Below, piece after piece: positions 1 through 7,692 of a stretch of DNA of 64,000 nucleotides. Position 1 is the first letter of the stretch. Each line of letters opens with the position of its first letter. Source of the stretch: Geobacter sp. SVR (GTDB lineage Bacteria > Desulfobacterota > Desulfuromonadia > Geobacterales > Pseudopelobacteraceae). The position numbers were made by a program, and so were the translations under genes. The stretch spans positions 4,432,501 to 4,496,500 of the forward strand of contig NZ_AP024469.1 in NCBI RefSeq assembly GCF_016865365.1, given 5' to 3'. The notes beneath the pieces are model-generated. The model searched no databases. It was not told the origin of the DNA and saw nothing but the letters and a program-made list of their open reading frames with translations.

Positions 1-57
1 AGGAAAAGGAACGTTCCGCCGGGGTGTAAAACATTACGGTGAACTTCCGGCGTATTG

Positions 58-84
58 AAGCCCACATCTTTGTGGGCTTTTTAC
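58..84 (+). terminator. Rho-independent terminator of an upstream gene
   Basis: A 9-bp perfect stem (AAGCCCACA / TGTGGGCTT) with a 4-base loop is followed by a run of T. It would end a transcript entering from the left edge; the gene it serves is outside the window. Confidence 0.8.
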
Positions 85-197
85 GTTACGCGCCGCACGC
101 CATCTATCGATTATGCAGCAACGACATCCATTTACAGCGTTATGCCGATTGAGCTACCATTAAGTAAAAGGGGGGAGAAAGCAGAGAGGTAATGCAT

Positions 198-302
198 ATG
201 TTCACCCTGGCACTCGCCATTCTGGCAGGATTGTCCATCGCAGCCGCAGCCGCACTGGCAGCCGAGATTGTCGCCTACAAACGGCATCTCAGGCACCACT
301 GA
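198..302 (+). CDS. Possible 34-residue single-pass membrane peptide
   Basis: This is a short frame of 34 codons starting ATG, preceded by GAGAGG eight bases upstream. The product is almost entirely Ala/Leu/Ile-rich (one transmembrane helix of about 23 residues) and ends in a basic tail (YKRHLRHH). That is the look of a small inner-membrane protein with the C-terminus in the cytoplasm. I know no family for it. It sits alone between a terminator and the BrkB gene. A Cys-rich antisense frame over the same bases is more likely a shadow. Confidence is limited because short Ala-rich frames are common in GC-rich DNA. Confidence 0.4.
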   Translation: MFTLALAILAGLSIAAAAALAAEIVAYKRHLRHH

Positions 303-441
303 TGCACTCCCTTCCCGAAGCGGAAGGTCACGCTTCTCGGGGCGCGGCATATGGCGCGGGCAGTACAACTGCGGACATCTGTTCTTCTGTTAATCTCCAA
401 CTGCACTTCGGTCTGCCGCCGAACGTCTCTTGAGGTGTGGC

Positions 442-1332
442 ATGTCATTTGCGGAACAGCACACAATAGTCGCAGCAATCCGGAAATTGCTGCAAAAGTT
501 TCGCGACGACCGCTGCACGACGTATGCAGCGGCCCTTTCGTTTTCAAGCATGCTCTCCATCGTGCCGTTCCTGGCGATCATGTTTGCCATTCTGAAGGCG
601 CTGGAAGTTCACACTACACTGGCTTCGGTCATTCTCTCCAATGTTTCGGCCGGGTCCCAGCAGATCATCACCCGAATCCTGCATTACGTCAACAATACCC
701 GGGTGGGTTCGCTGGGGGCGGTCGGTGTGGTGATGCTGCTCCTCTCGGTTCTGGCCACGCTCGATACGGTCGAGGAAGCCTTCAACCAGATCTGCGGACT
801 TGAGCGGGGCAAGCGCTACCATCACAAGCTGCGGGACTACCTGATCGTCATTTTCGGCACGCCGCTGCTGATCGGCGTGGCCGTTGCGGTCACCACCGGT
901 CTCCAGCACCAGAGCGTGGTGCAGTGGTTCTTCCATCTGCCGGTCTTCGGCCGCATGCTGCTGGCGCTCTTCCGCCTGACTCCCTACCTGAGCGTCTGGA
1001 TAGCCCTGGTGTGCCTGTACCTGTTCATTCCGAACACCAAGGTGAGGCTGCGCCACGCGCTGACTGCCGGGCTGGTGGCGGGCACTGCCTGCCAACTGGC
1101 CCAGTGGGCTTTCATCCACTTCCAGATCGGGCTTTCCCGTTCCAATGCTATCTATGGCACGCTGTCGCTGCTGCCGGTCTTCATGATCTGGATCTATACC
1201 GGCTGGCTGGTCGTACTGGCAGGCATGCAACTCATCTGTCACCTGCAATCGGAAGCCGCTCCCCGGCAACCGGTACTTGACGATGGCAAAACCCCGCAAG
1301 GACCTGTTCCGCAAGGAATTACCCGCGATTGA
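442..1332 (+). CDS. YihY/BrkB family inner-membrane protein
   Basis: This 296-residue polytopic membrane protein belongs to the YihY/virulence-factor BrkB family (once called RNase BN by mistake). Its transport or envelope function is not settled. A conserved N-terminal segment (residues about 20-40, TYAAALSFSSMLSIVP) resembles the family signature, and roughly six hydrophobic helices follow. I chose ATG 442 because GAGG lies seven bases upstream; a TTG at 430 would add four residues but lacks a ribosome binding site. The stop codon overlaps the -35 box of the next gene's promoter. Confidence 0.85.
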   Translation: MSFAEQHTIVAAIRKLLQKFRDDRCTTYAAALSFSSMLSIVPFLAIMFAILKALEVHTTLASVILSNVSAGSQQIITRILHYVNNTRVGSLGAVGVVMLLLSVLATLDTVEEAFNQICGLERGKRYHHKLRDYLIVIFGTPLLIGVAVAVTTGLQHQSVVQWFFHLPVFGRMLLALFRLTPYLSVWIALVCLYLFIPNTKVRLRHALTAGLVAGTACQLAQWAFIHFQIGLSRSNAIYGTLSLLPVFMIWIYTGWLVVLAGMQLICHLQSEAAPRQPVLDDGKTPQGPVPQGITRD

Positions 1333-1357
1333 CATTCCCCCCGATCTTCTTTATAAT
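1329..1357 (+). promoter_or_regulatory. Consensus sigma70 promoter of the lytic transglycosylase gene
   Basis: TTGACA (1329-1334) and TATAAT (1352-1357) are both perfect matches to the sigma70 consensus and are separated by exactly 17 bp. The -35 box overlaps the stop codon of the preceding gene. Transcription would begin near 1364, only about 4 bases before the ATG at 1368, so the mRNA would be almost leaderless. Confidence 0.75.
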
Positions 1358-1367
1358 TTGACGACTT

Positions 1368-2855
1368 ATGCCTGCCAAGTCATTACTTACATCGCTCATC
1401 GTTCCGGCTGCCTTGCTCCTGTGCGTCGTGCCGGTGAGAGCGGTCGAGCCGACCCAGGCGCTGCTCGGCGAACTGACCCGTCCGACTGCCCCGATGCAGG
1501 CGCAAACACCGGAGCTGGTTGCCCTGGACGATCCCCAGGGAGAGGAGGAACAGTCCGCCGGCATTTCGGACTTTTTCACCCTCGAGGAACTCAAGGGTAA
1601 ACCCGGCCAGAGTGGCGACCTGATGTTGCCCGATCTCGATCTGCCGCTGTCCGATATCCCTCTGACACTCAACAACAAGGTCGAATACTTTCTCTATTAC
1701 TTCCAGACCAAAGGCAAACCTTCCTTTTCACGCTGGCTTTCCCGCTCCTCCCGTTACATCCCGATGATGAAGGAGATCCTCAAACGCCAGGGCATGCCCG
1801 AAGATCTGGTGTACGTGGCCATGATCGAAAGCGGCTTTCATCTACATGCCCGCTCGTGGGCCAATGCCGTCGGTCCCTGGCAGTTCGTCTCCGATACGGG
1901 GCGGCGTTATTCCCTGCGGATAGACCAATGGGTGGATGAGCGCAAAGACCCGGTCAAGGCGACCAGCGCGGCCGCGCTCTATCTGAAGGAACTCTACGAG
2001 ATGTTCAACGGCGACTGGTATCTGGCCGCTGCCGGCTACAACGCCGGTGAAAACAAAATTCTGCGCGCCATCGGCATGTACAATACCAGCGATTTCTGGG
2101 AGATCTCCCGCGGTTCCTACCTTAAGCGAGAAACCAAGGAATACGTGCCCAAGCTGCTGGCTGCCGCCATCATCGCCAAGGAACCGGCACGCTACGGCTT
2201 CTCCGATATCGCCTATCTGCCGCCGATCGAGTTCGAAACCGTTACCATCCCCACCCGGACCGACCTGGAACTGGTGGCGAAACTGGCGGGCACCACCTAT
2301 GATGCCATCCGTGATCTCAATCCCGATCTGCGTCACTGGTGCACGCCGCCCAATTATCCCGATTATCAGCTGAAACTGCCCAAGGGGACCAGACAGCGCT
2401 TCGAAACGGAATATGGCAAGGTGCCTGCCGAGCAGCGCTTTAGCGAAAAAACGCTGTACACCCGTTATCAGGCCCGCAAGAAGGACTCCCTGAAATCCGT
2501 TGCCCGCCGGTTCGGTATCACCCCTGAGACCCTGTCGGAACTGAACGGGCTCTCCAAGAAGAGCCGTATTGCCGGCAGGTCACTGATCGTTCCGGTCAAG
2601 CAGACCGTCGATTTCGGCCACGAAGGGCGGTCAGCGGGCTCGAAGTCGGGCAAGGGAACCTTTGCCAAGTACTATGTCGTCAAGAAAGGCGACACACTTG
2701 CTTCCCTTTCCAAGCAGTTCAACGTTTCCACCAAACTTCTCTCGGCCTGGAACAACCTGAAGGGCAAGATCGCCCTCAAGCCGGGCCGCCGCATCATCAT
2801 TGCCCGTTTCACCGAAAAAAACGGGCAGATGGTCCCTGCCGGTTCCAGGAGCTGA
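1368..2855 (+). CDS. Lytic transglycosylase with LysM repeats (MltD-like)
   Basis: This periplasmic murein hydrolase cleaves the MurNAc-GlcNAc bond of peptidoglycan with formation of 1,6-anhydro-MurNAc. The 495-residue protein starts with a signal peptide (residues 1-26, cleavage likely after VRA). An SLT catalytic domain follows (about 110-260), with the catalytic Glu in MIESGFH and family motifs AVGPWQF and AAAGYNAGE. Three LysM-type glycan-binding segments lie near 300-345, 365-410 and 430-475. This order matches MltD. No Shine-Dalgarno precedes the ATG, and a consensus promoter ends only 10 bases upstream, so translation is probably leaderless. A later start would cut into the signal peptide. 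Confidence 0.9.
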   Translation: MPAKSLLTSLIVPAALLLCVVPVRAVEPTQALLGELTRPTAPMQAQTPELVALDDPQGEEEQSAGISDFFTLEELKGKPGQSGDLMLPDLDLPLSDIPLTLNNKVEYFLYYFQTKGKPSFSRWLSRSSRYIPMMKEILKRQGMPEDLVYVAMIESGFHLHARSWANAVGPWQFVSDTGRRYSLRIDQWVDERKDPVKATSAAALYLKELYEMFNGDWYLAAAGYNAGENKILRAIGMYNTSDFWEISRGSYLKRETKEYVPKLLAAAIIAKEPARYGFSDIAYLPPIEFETVTIPTRTDLELVAKLAGTTYDAIRDLNPDLRHWCTPPNYPDYQLKLPKGTRQRFETEYGKVPAEQRFSEKTLYTRYQARKKDSLKSVARRFGITPETLSELNGLSKKSRIAGRSLIVPVKQTVDFGHEGRSAGSKSGKGTFAKYYVVKKGDTLASLSKQFNVSTKLLSAWNNLKGKIALKPGRRIIIARFTEKNGQMVPAGSRS

Positions 2856-2929
2856 AAACCCGCCGGACATGACTGCCGTGATCGCTTACTCGCTCAAATA
2901 GCCAATGACCCCCATGAAAGGATGCATCG

Positions 2930-3664
2930 ATGTATAATCTGCTTATTTCCGCAGGAGCAGCCGTGGCCGTGCTGCTGATCCTGATCTTCGGCTTCAAGCT
3001 CGTCTGGTGGGGCTCGCTGCTGATCGCCCTGGCAGTGTTTGCCGGTATCTTCCTGCTCTTTTCGCGCATCATCATGAAGAAGGTAATGGCTGCCATGGAG
3101 ACTGCCGGCAAGGACCTCCAGGGACAACGTTTCGAAAAGGCGATCCGGGACCTGAAAGATGCCCTGCAGTATGGCAAATGGCAGATCTATGTCGAAGGAC
3201 AGCTCCACTCCCAGATCGGCATGATCTACTACATGAAGCGGGACTTCTCGAATGCCTTTCCCCACCTGGAGAAATCATTCTTCAAAAACTGGGTTGCCAT
3301 GGCAATGCTGGCCATCTGCTACATGAAACGCCAGAAAAAGGACAAGATGATCGCCACCTTCGATAAGGCGGTACAATGGAGTCCGAAGGAGTCGCTCCTC
3401 TGGAATCTCTATGCCTATTGTCTGCTGGAAAACGGCGAGCAGACCAAGGCCAAGGAGACCCTCGAAAAAGGGCTCAAGAAACTGCCCGGCGACGAACACA
3501 TCAAGGAAAATCTCGAGAACCTCGGTCAGGGGAAGAAGATGAAGATGCGCGCCTACGGCGACATGTGGTTCCAGTTCCACCTGGAAAGCGTGTCAGCCCT
3601 GCAGAAACACCAGATGGCCTCCATGGGGGGACGCATGCAGCGTCGCATGGTGGTCAGGAAGTAA
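2930..3664 (+). CDS. Membrane-anchored tetratricopeptide-repeat protein
   Basis: This 244-residue protein has two N-terminal transmembrane helices (about 4-23 and 26-46) followed by a soluble domain. The helical pairs in that domain (about 60-200) have TPR spacing: KAIRDLKDALQYG, NAFPHLEKSFFKN, and QTKAKETLEKGLKKLPGD. The N-terminal helices probably hold a cytoplasmic TPR scaffold at the inner membrane. The partner is unknown. The ATG has a GAAAGGA site about ten bases upstream. The gene may be read through from the transglycosylase gene 74 bp before it and is closed by the hairpin after 3689. Confidence 0.75.
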   Translation: MYNLLISAGAAVAVLLILIFGFKLVWWGSLLIALAVFAGIFLLFSRIIMKKVMAAMETAGKDLQGQRFEKAIRDLKDALQYGKWQIYVEGQLHSQIGMIYYMKRDFSNAFPHLEKSFFKNWVAMAMLAICYMKRQKKDKMIATFDKAVQWSPKESLLWNLYAYCLLENGEQTKAKETLEKGLKKLPGDEHIKENLENLGQGKKMKMRAYGDMWFQFHLESVSALQKHQMASMGGRMQRRMVVRK

Positions 3665-3688
3665 AAGTTTCCGCATATGCAGCAGGTG

Positions 3689-3717
3689 AAAAGCCGTCCC
3701 AGCGACGGCTTTTCCTT
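3689..3717 (+). terminator. Rho-independent terminator after the TPR gene
   Basis: A 10-bp stem (AAAAGCCGTC / GACGGCTTTT) with a 5-base loop is followed by CCTTTT. It lies 25 bp past the TPR gene stop. Confidence 0.75.
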
Positions 3718-3818
3718 TTGGAGCAGCGGCTTTTCCCTGTGCCCGTGCCGGGAGAGTGTGCTAAAATTAGTGTGGCACAGGGGTTTCGGCGATCAGGGAT
3801 AACGTCAAGGAGCCACAT

Positions 3819-4376
3819 ATGGAAACCTTGGAGGCGATCAGGACCAGACATAGTGTCCGCAGTTTTTCCGAGCGGCTGGTAGAGCCGGAAAAACTCCGGG
3901 CCGTACTGGAGGCTGCGCGATGCGCCCCTTCCTGGGCCAATCTGCAATGCTGCCGCTTCGTGGTGGTGCGCGATCCTGCCGTGAAACGCAGGATCAGTGA
4001 ACTATCCTCCGTGGATACCTTCTTTGCAGCCAAGGGGTATAAGACCAATCCCTCCCAGATGGCCCTGGCCGAGGCGCCGGTGGTGATCGTGATCTGCGCC
4101 CTGCCCAACCTGTCCGGGGACATGCGCCACCAGCAGTTCTATATGACGGACGCGGGACTGGCAGCCCAGAATCTGATGCTGGCAGCCCACGACCTGGGAC
4201 TGGGCAGCGTGTTCGTCAGTATCTTCGAAGACCAGCCCCTGGCCGAGATGCTGGGCATTCCCGCTTATGTCAGCATTGTCGGCCTGCTTCCGCTGGGATA
4301 CCCGCAGGAGGAACCGGCGGCTCCACCGCGCAAACCACTCGACGAACTGGTCTTCAACGAGAGGTGGCAAAGCTGA
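3819..4376 (+). CDS. Nitroreductase-family FMN oxidoreductase
   Basis: This 185-residue flavoprotein belongs to the nitroreductase superfamily and probably uses NAD(P)H to reduce an unknown substrate. The N-terminal [11 protein letters not shown] motif is the FMN-phosphate binding signature, APSWANLQ lies in the next family block, and GLGSVFV in the C-terminal half fits the flavin site. The length is typical of the short members. AAGGAG precedes the ATG by about seven bases. The 3' end overlaps the next gene by 13 bp, which implies translational coupling. The substrate cannot be inferred. Confidence 0.85.
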   Translation: METLEAIRTRHSVRSFSERLVEPEKLRAVLEAARCAPSWANLQCCRFVVVRDPAVKRRISELSSVDTFFAAKGYKTNPSQMALAEAPVVIVICALPNLSGDMRHQQFYMTDAGLAAQNLMLAAHDLGLGSVFVSIFEDQPLAEMLGIPAYVSIVGLLPLGYPQEEPAAPPRKPLDELVFNERWQS

Positions 4377-5149
4377 AGTCCCTGTTCTCATTCTTCGAGC
4401 GCCGTTCAAAAGGGCGGGATGCCGACGGTTTCCCTGATGCATGGCTGGATACCCTGGCAGAGCTGCCCCTGTGGCATCGCCTGCCGGAGGCCGACCAAAA
4501 GGAACTGCAGGGGCATGTACTGGCGTTCCTGGAGAAAAAACGGGTTGAAGGCGCCAACGGCATGGTGGTGGACGATGCGGTGCGTGTCACCATTGCAGCG
4601 CAGGCCTGCCTCTTGCTTCTGCACCGCAGCACCGGATACTTCCCCGCGATTTCCTCGATTGTCGTCTATCCCGGCGAGTATGTCGCCTGCTGGCAGGAAA
4701 CGGACGAAAGCGGCATCGTGACCGAAAGCGAGGACTGCCGCTCCGGGGAGTTTGCCGGAAACGGCGCTCTGGTGCTGTCGTGGGAGGATGTGGGGCTGGC
4801 AGGGGTGGATGACGAGGGCTCCTACAATGTCATCATCCATGAATTCGCCCACCTGCTGGACGAGGAATATCGGCTCAGCAGTTCAACAGGCACCGGGGAA
4901 AACGGTCGCGGGTCTTCCCCGTGGGAGGTCATCTTCGAGCACGAATATCATCGGCTGCAGCATGCCGCTGCCCACTGCAGGCCATCCCTCTTCGATCATT
5001 ACGGAGCCGAGAATCCGGCCGAGTTTTTCGCCGTACTGACCGAAACCTTCTTCGAAAACCCCTGCCCCTTCAAACTGCGCCATCCCGAGCTGTACGCCGC
5101 CATGGAGGAGCTCTTTCGACAGGACCCGGCCAGTTGGCCGGGATGGTAG
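4364..5149 (+). CDS. MtfA/M90-family zinc metallopeptidase
   Basis: This 261-residue protein resembles MtfA (YeeI), a cytoplasmic zinc aminopeptidase that in E. coli binds the repressor Mlc. The HEFAH metal-binding motif (near residue 165) and a downstream Glu in [15 protein letters not shown] fit the gluzincin-like arrangement of the family. The N-terminal half contains the conserved [20 protein letters not shown] region. Translation starts at GTG, with GAGAG immediately upstream inside the nitroreductase gene. The overlap suggests coexpression with that gene. No Mlc-like partner is visible here. Confidence 0.85.
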   Translation: MAKLKSLFSFFERRSKGRDADGFPDAWLDTLAELPLWHRLPEADQKELQGHVLAFLEKKRVEGANGMVVDDAVRVTIAAQACLLLLHRSTGYFPAISSIVVYPGEYVACWQETDESGIVTESEDCRSGEFAGNGALVLSWEDVGLAGVDDEGSYNVIIHEFAHLLDEEYRLSSSTGTGENGRGSSPWEVIFEHEYHRLQHAAAHCRPSLFDHYGAENPAEFFAVLTETFFENPCPFKLRHPELYAAMEELFRQDPASWPGW

Positions 5150-5195
5150 AACTCTCCCCTACTCTGTTGTTCCCAACTCGCCGCTCTACGGTACA

Positions 5196-6086
5196 TTAAC
5201 GAATGCGCTTGCCAAAGGCCGAGGCCGCCAGCTCGACCGCCAGGGAAGCGGTCTGGTTGTAGCGATCGAGGATCGGGTTGATTTCCACGATGTCCATTGA
5301 CGAAAGCCTGCCGCAATCGGCGATGATCTCCATCATCAATTGCCCCTCCCGGTAGGTCAATCCCCCCGGCGACGTGGTTCCGACACCGGGTGCCGCCTGA
5401 GGATCGAGCACATCCATATCCAGGCTCACATGCAGCCGGGCCCTGTACTCCAGCCGCTCGACCGCTTCGCGGGTAACGGCACTGATACCCCGTTCGTCGA
5501 TTTCGCGCATGGTGTAGATCGTGATGCCGCTCTTCCGCAACCGCTCCCGCTCCTCCGGATCGAGGTCGCGAATGCCGATCATGATGACCTCCCCGGGTCT
5601 GAGCGTGGGGCCGGGGCGTCCAATACCCACCAGTTCGGGATAGCCCTCTCCCAGGAGCACCGCCAGGGTCATGCCGTGAGTATTACCGCTGATGGTAGTT
5701 TCAGGGGTGTTGAAATCGCCGTGGGCGTCGATCCAGATTACTCCCGCCGGTTCCTGATGGCTTATCCCGCCGATGCTGCCGATGGCCAGGGAGTGGTCGC
5801 CACCGACGAAGAGCGGTATGCAGCCATCCTCCAGTGCCCGGCGCCCCGCCTCATAGGCATCCGCACAGACCCGGCTGACGGAGGGGAGGTAATGCTTGTC
5901 CCGCTCGTCCGCCAGGGTCTCGCGCACCGGCACCGCCAGGTTGCCGGCATCCTCGACCGTATACCCCAATGCGGAAAGATGCGCCGCCAGTCCGGCATGG
6001 CGGATCGCCGCAGGCCCCATGTCAACCCCGCGCTTATCCTGCCCCAGGTCGATCGGCACGCCGATGATGCGGATTGTCCTGCTCAT
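5196..6086 (-). CDS. rocF: Arginase (ureohydrolase family)
   Basis: This enzyme hydrolyses L-arginine to L-ornithine and urea in the cytoplasm. The 296-residue protein has all manganese-ligand motifs: GGDHS near residue 100, DAHGD near 125, and SLDMDVLDP near 225. The N-terminal GVPIDLGQDKRGVDMGP block and overall length are closer to Bacillus-type arginase than to agmatinase. I chose the ATG at 6086 because AGGAGAGG precedes it; an upstream in-frame start lacks one. It lies 91 bp downstream of an ornithine cyclodeaminase-like gene on the same strand, so the two may convert arginine to proline. Agmatinase activity cannot be excluded. Confidence 0.85.
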   Translation of the reverse strand: MSRTIRIIGVPIDLGQDKRGVDMGPAAIRHAGLAAHLSALGYTVEDAGNLAVPVRETLADERDKHYLPSVSRVCADAYEAGRRALEDGCIPLFVGGDHSLAIGSIGGISHQEPAGVIWIDAHGDFNTPETTISGNTHGMTLAVLLGEGYPELVGIGRPGPTLRPGEVIMIGIRDLDPEERERLRKSGITIYTMREIDERGISAVTREAVERLEYRARLHVSLDMDVLDPQAAPGVGTTSPGGLTYREGQLMMEIIADCGRLSSMDIVEINPILDRYNQTASLAVELAASAFGKRIR

Positions 6087-6177
6087 GCAGCCTCTCCTTT
6101 CCGGGCGGAAACGGTTCACCCGACACACGTGATCGCGACATCCAGGCCCCTGCGCCCCATCTTCAAGGTCTCAGTCA

Positions 6178-7284
6178 CTACGATATCGCAGCTCCAGGGC
6201 GAAGATTATGCCAGAGATTCACCACAAAATCCTGGGCATTGGTAAGGATCGCCCGGGCCTGTGCCGAACCGCGGTTGGCCAGCTTGTCGGCGCTGAATTC
6301 CGACATATCCACAATGTAGAAGAACACCGGGCGCACCGAGCCGTCCGCCATGATCCGATAACTGGGCACCATGTTGCCGAAGGCAATGGCATGCAGCTGG
6401 GTGGCCAGCGCAATGACCGTAGTGGCCCGGCGGGCATGCTCCCGCATGGCATCCTGGGCTTGGCGGACATCGGTGATCACCTCCGGCAGCGGTCCGTCGT
6501 CGCGGATGGAACCTGCCAGCACATAGGGAACGCCGCAGCGTTCGCAGGCGTAGATGATGCCGTCCGAAAGCTCCAGCTCGGCAATGGTCCGGCGGATCGA
6601 GCCGCGCAGGCGCACCTCGTTGATCACGTCCAGATGGTTGCAATGTCCGAAGGGCTGGAGGGCCTGGGTATAGATATCCTGTCCGAGGCCGGTCCGGAAA
6701 CGGGCCGCCTCCAGGTCATGAGTGGCCAGGGCATTGCCAGCCAGCAGGGCCTGGCAATAGCCGCTCTCTATCAGTCCCTGCATCGCCTGCCGGCTGTCCT
6801 TGTCAAAGGCCACCGCAGGGCCCACGACCCAGACGATGTACCCCTCCTCGCGGTCATGGCGCAGGATGCGGTATAGTTCGTCGTAGGATCGGGAAAAGGG
6901 GGTCTCGCGCGTGCCGCGGGTGCGGAAGGCGAACTTTTCGGCCTCGTCACAGGCACGGTCGCCGAAGCCGTCGCAGTATACCAGGATGCCCTCTTCGCCA
7001 TTCTCGCTGCGTCCGAGCACCACCTGATCCCCTTTTTTCACCCGGCGCTGCTCGACCACCTCCACACCCTCACCCTTCAGTACCAGCAGGGCATCCATGC
7101 GGCTTTCAGGCGCCAGCACCCAGCGTCCTCCCCCCAGGTGCACATATTCGGGATGATTGGAAGTGGCGTGAAAGCCGCTCGGGGCCACGCCATCTGCCGG
7201 AGCTGGTCCGCTCCGCACTGCCGGCGCGGCGGCCAGATGCGGGGCACTGAAATCGGGGGGTTGGAATGCGGGAATCGGGATCAT
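6178..7284 (-). CDS. TIGR00300/AgrE-type ornithine cyclodeaminase (LOR/SDH domain protein)
   Basis: This 368-residue protein resembles the LOR/SDH bifunctional-enzyme conserved region. Archaeal ornithine cyclodeaminase and the C-terminal part of cyanobacterial AgrE/ArgZ carry the same region. Those enzymes convert ornithine to proline and ammonia using NAD. Supporting blocks are EGILVYCDGFGDRAC, VVGPAVAFD, LLAGNALATHDLE, GHCNHLDVINEVR and LATQLHAIAFGNMVPSY. The N-terminal guanidine-removing domain of AgrE is absent; a separate arginase gene 91 bp downstream could supply ornithine instead. GGGAGG precedes the ATG. The first 35 residues are Ala/Pro-rich and look like a linker. The reaction is inferred from family and context. 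Confidence 0.7.
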   Translation of the reverse strand: MIPIPAFQPPDFSAPHLAAAPAVRSGPAPADGVAPSGFHATSNHPEYVHLGGGRWVLAPESRMDALLVLKGEGVEVVEQRRVKKGDQVVLGRSENGEEGILVYCDGFGDRACDEAEKFAFRTRGTRETPFSRSYDELYRILRHDREEGYIVWVVGPAVAFDKDSRQAMQGLIESGYCQALLAGNALATHDLEAARFRTGLGQDIYTQALQPFGHCNHLDVINEVRLRGSIRRTIAELELSDGIIYACERCGVPYVLAGSIRDDGPLPEVITDVRQAQDAMREHARRATTVIALATQLHAIAFGNMVPSYRIMADGSVRPVFFYIVDMSEFSADKLANRGSAQARAILTNAQDFVVNLWHNLRPGAAIS

Positions 7285-7398
7285 GACAGTCCTCCCTGGT
7301 AAGAATCCATAGTTCCATTAACCTCTTACCACGGTATTTTGTCAATCATGCGGCAGGGAACATACTGCGGGAACCGACCGGGCCAGCGGCGGCTGGCA

Positions 7399-7692
7399 TC
7401 ACGTCATGCGCGCATTGAAAGCTTTCACCAGGTTCAGCTCGTCCAGCAGCTCATAGAGCCTTTGGTCGCCGATCGCAATCGACAACTGGATCTTGTCGTG
7501 GTGGACCAGCTTCATCAAATTCCCGATCACCGTTGATGTCATCGAAAAGGAATCGGGGATCTGCAGATGCAGGCTCCTGCCTCCTGCATTGCACAGTGTA
7601 CCGATGGCCTCCTTGATCTGGATGCTGTCTTCGATGGACTTGATGTTGCCGGTAATGGTCAGTTCCGTGCTGCCGGTGCGCTCAATCTGCAT
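7399..7692 (-). CDS. STAS-domain anti-sigma-factor antagonist-like protein
   Basis: This 97-residue single STAS domain resembles SpoIIAA/RsbV proteins, which bind an anti-sigma kinase when dephosphorylated. The pattern ELTITGNIKSIEDSIQIKEAI and the segment PDSFSMTSTVIGNLMKL fit strand 1 and the phosphorylatable-serine helix. The serine in SMTST is the likely switch residue. The 5' end overlaps the 3' end of the phosphatase/ATPase gene by 11 bp. That protein carries both a SpoIIE phosphatase and an ATPase domain, so the two probably form a partner-switching pair. AAGGAG precedes the ATG. Confidence 0.8.
   Translation of the reverse strand: MQIERTGSTELTITGNIKSIEDSIQIKEAIGTLCNAGGRSLHLQIPDSFSMTSTVIGNLMKLVHHDKIQLSIAIGDQRLYELLDELNLVKAFNARMT

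Noticed and set aside
132-368. Cys-rich minus-strand frame of 78 codons (CQCGCGCDGQSC)
   Set aside because: The Cys/Gly run is the complement of Ala codons in the small plus-strand frame, and there is no ribosome binding site.
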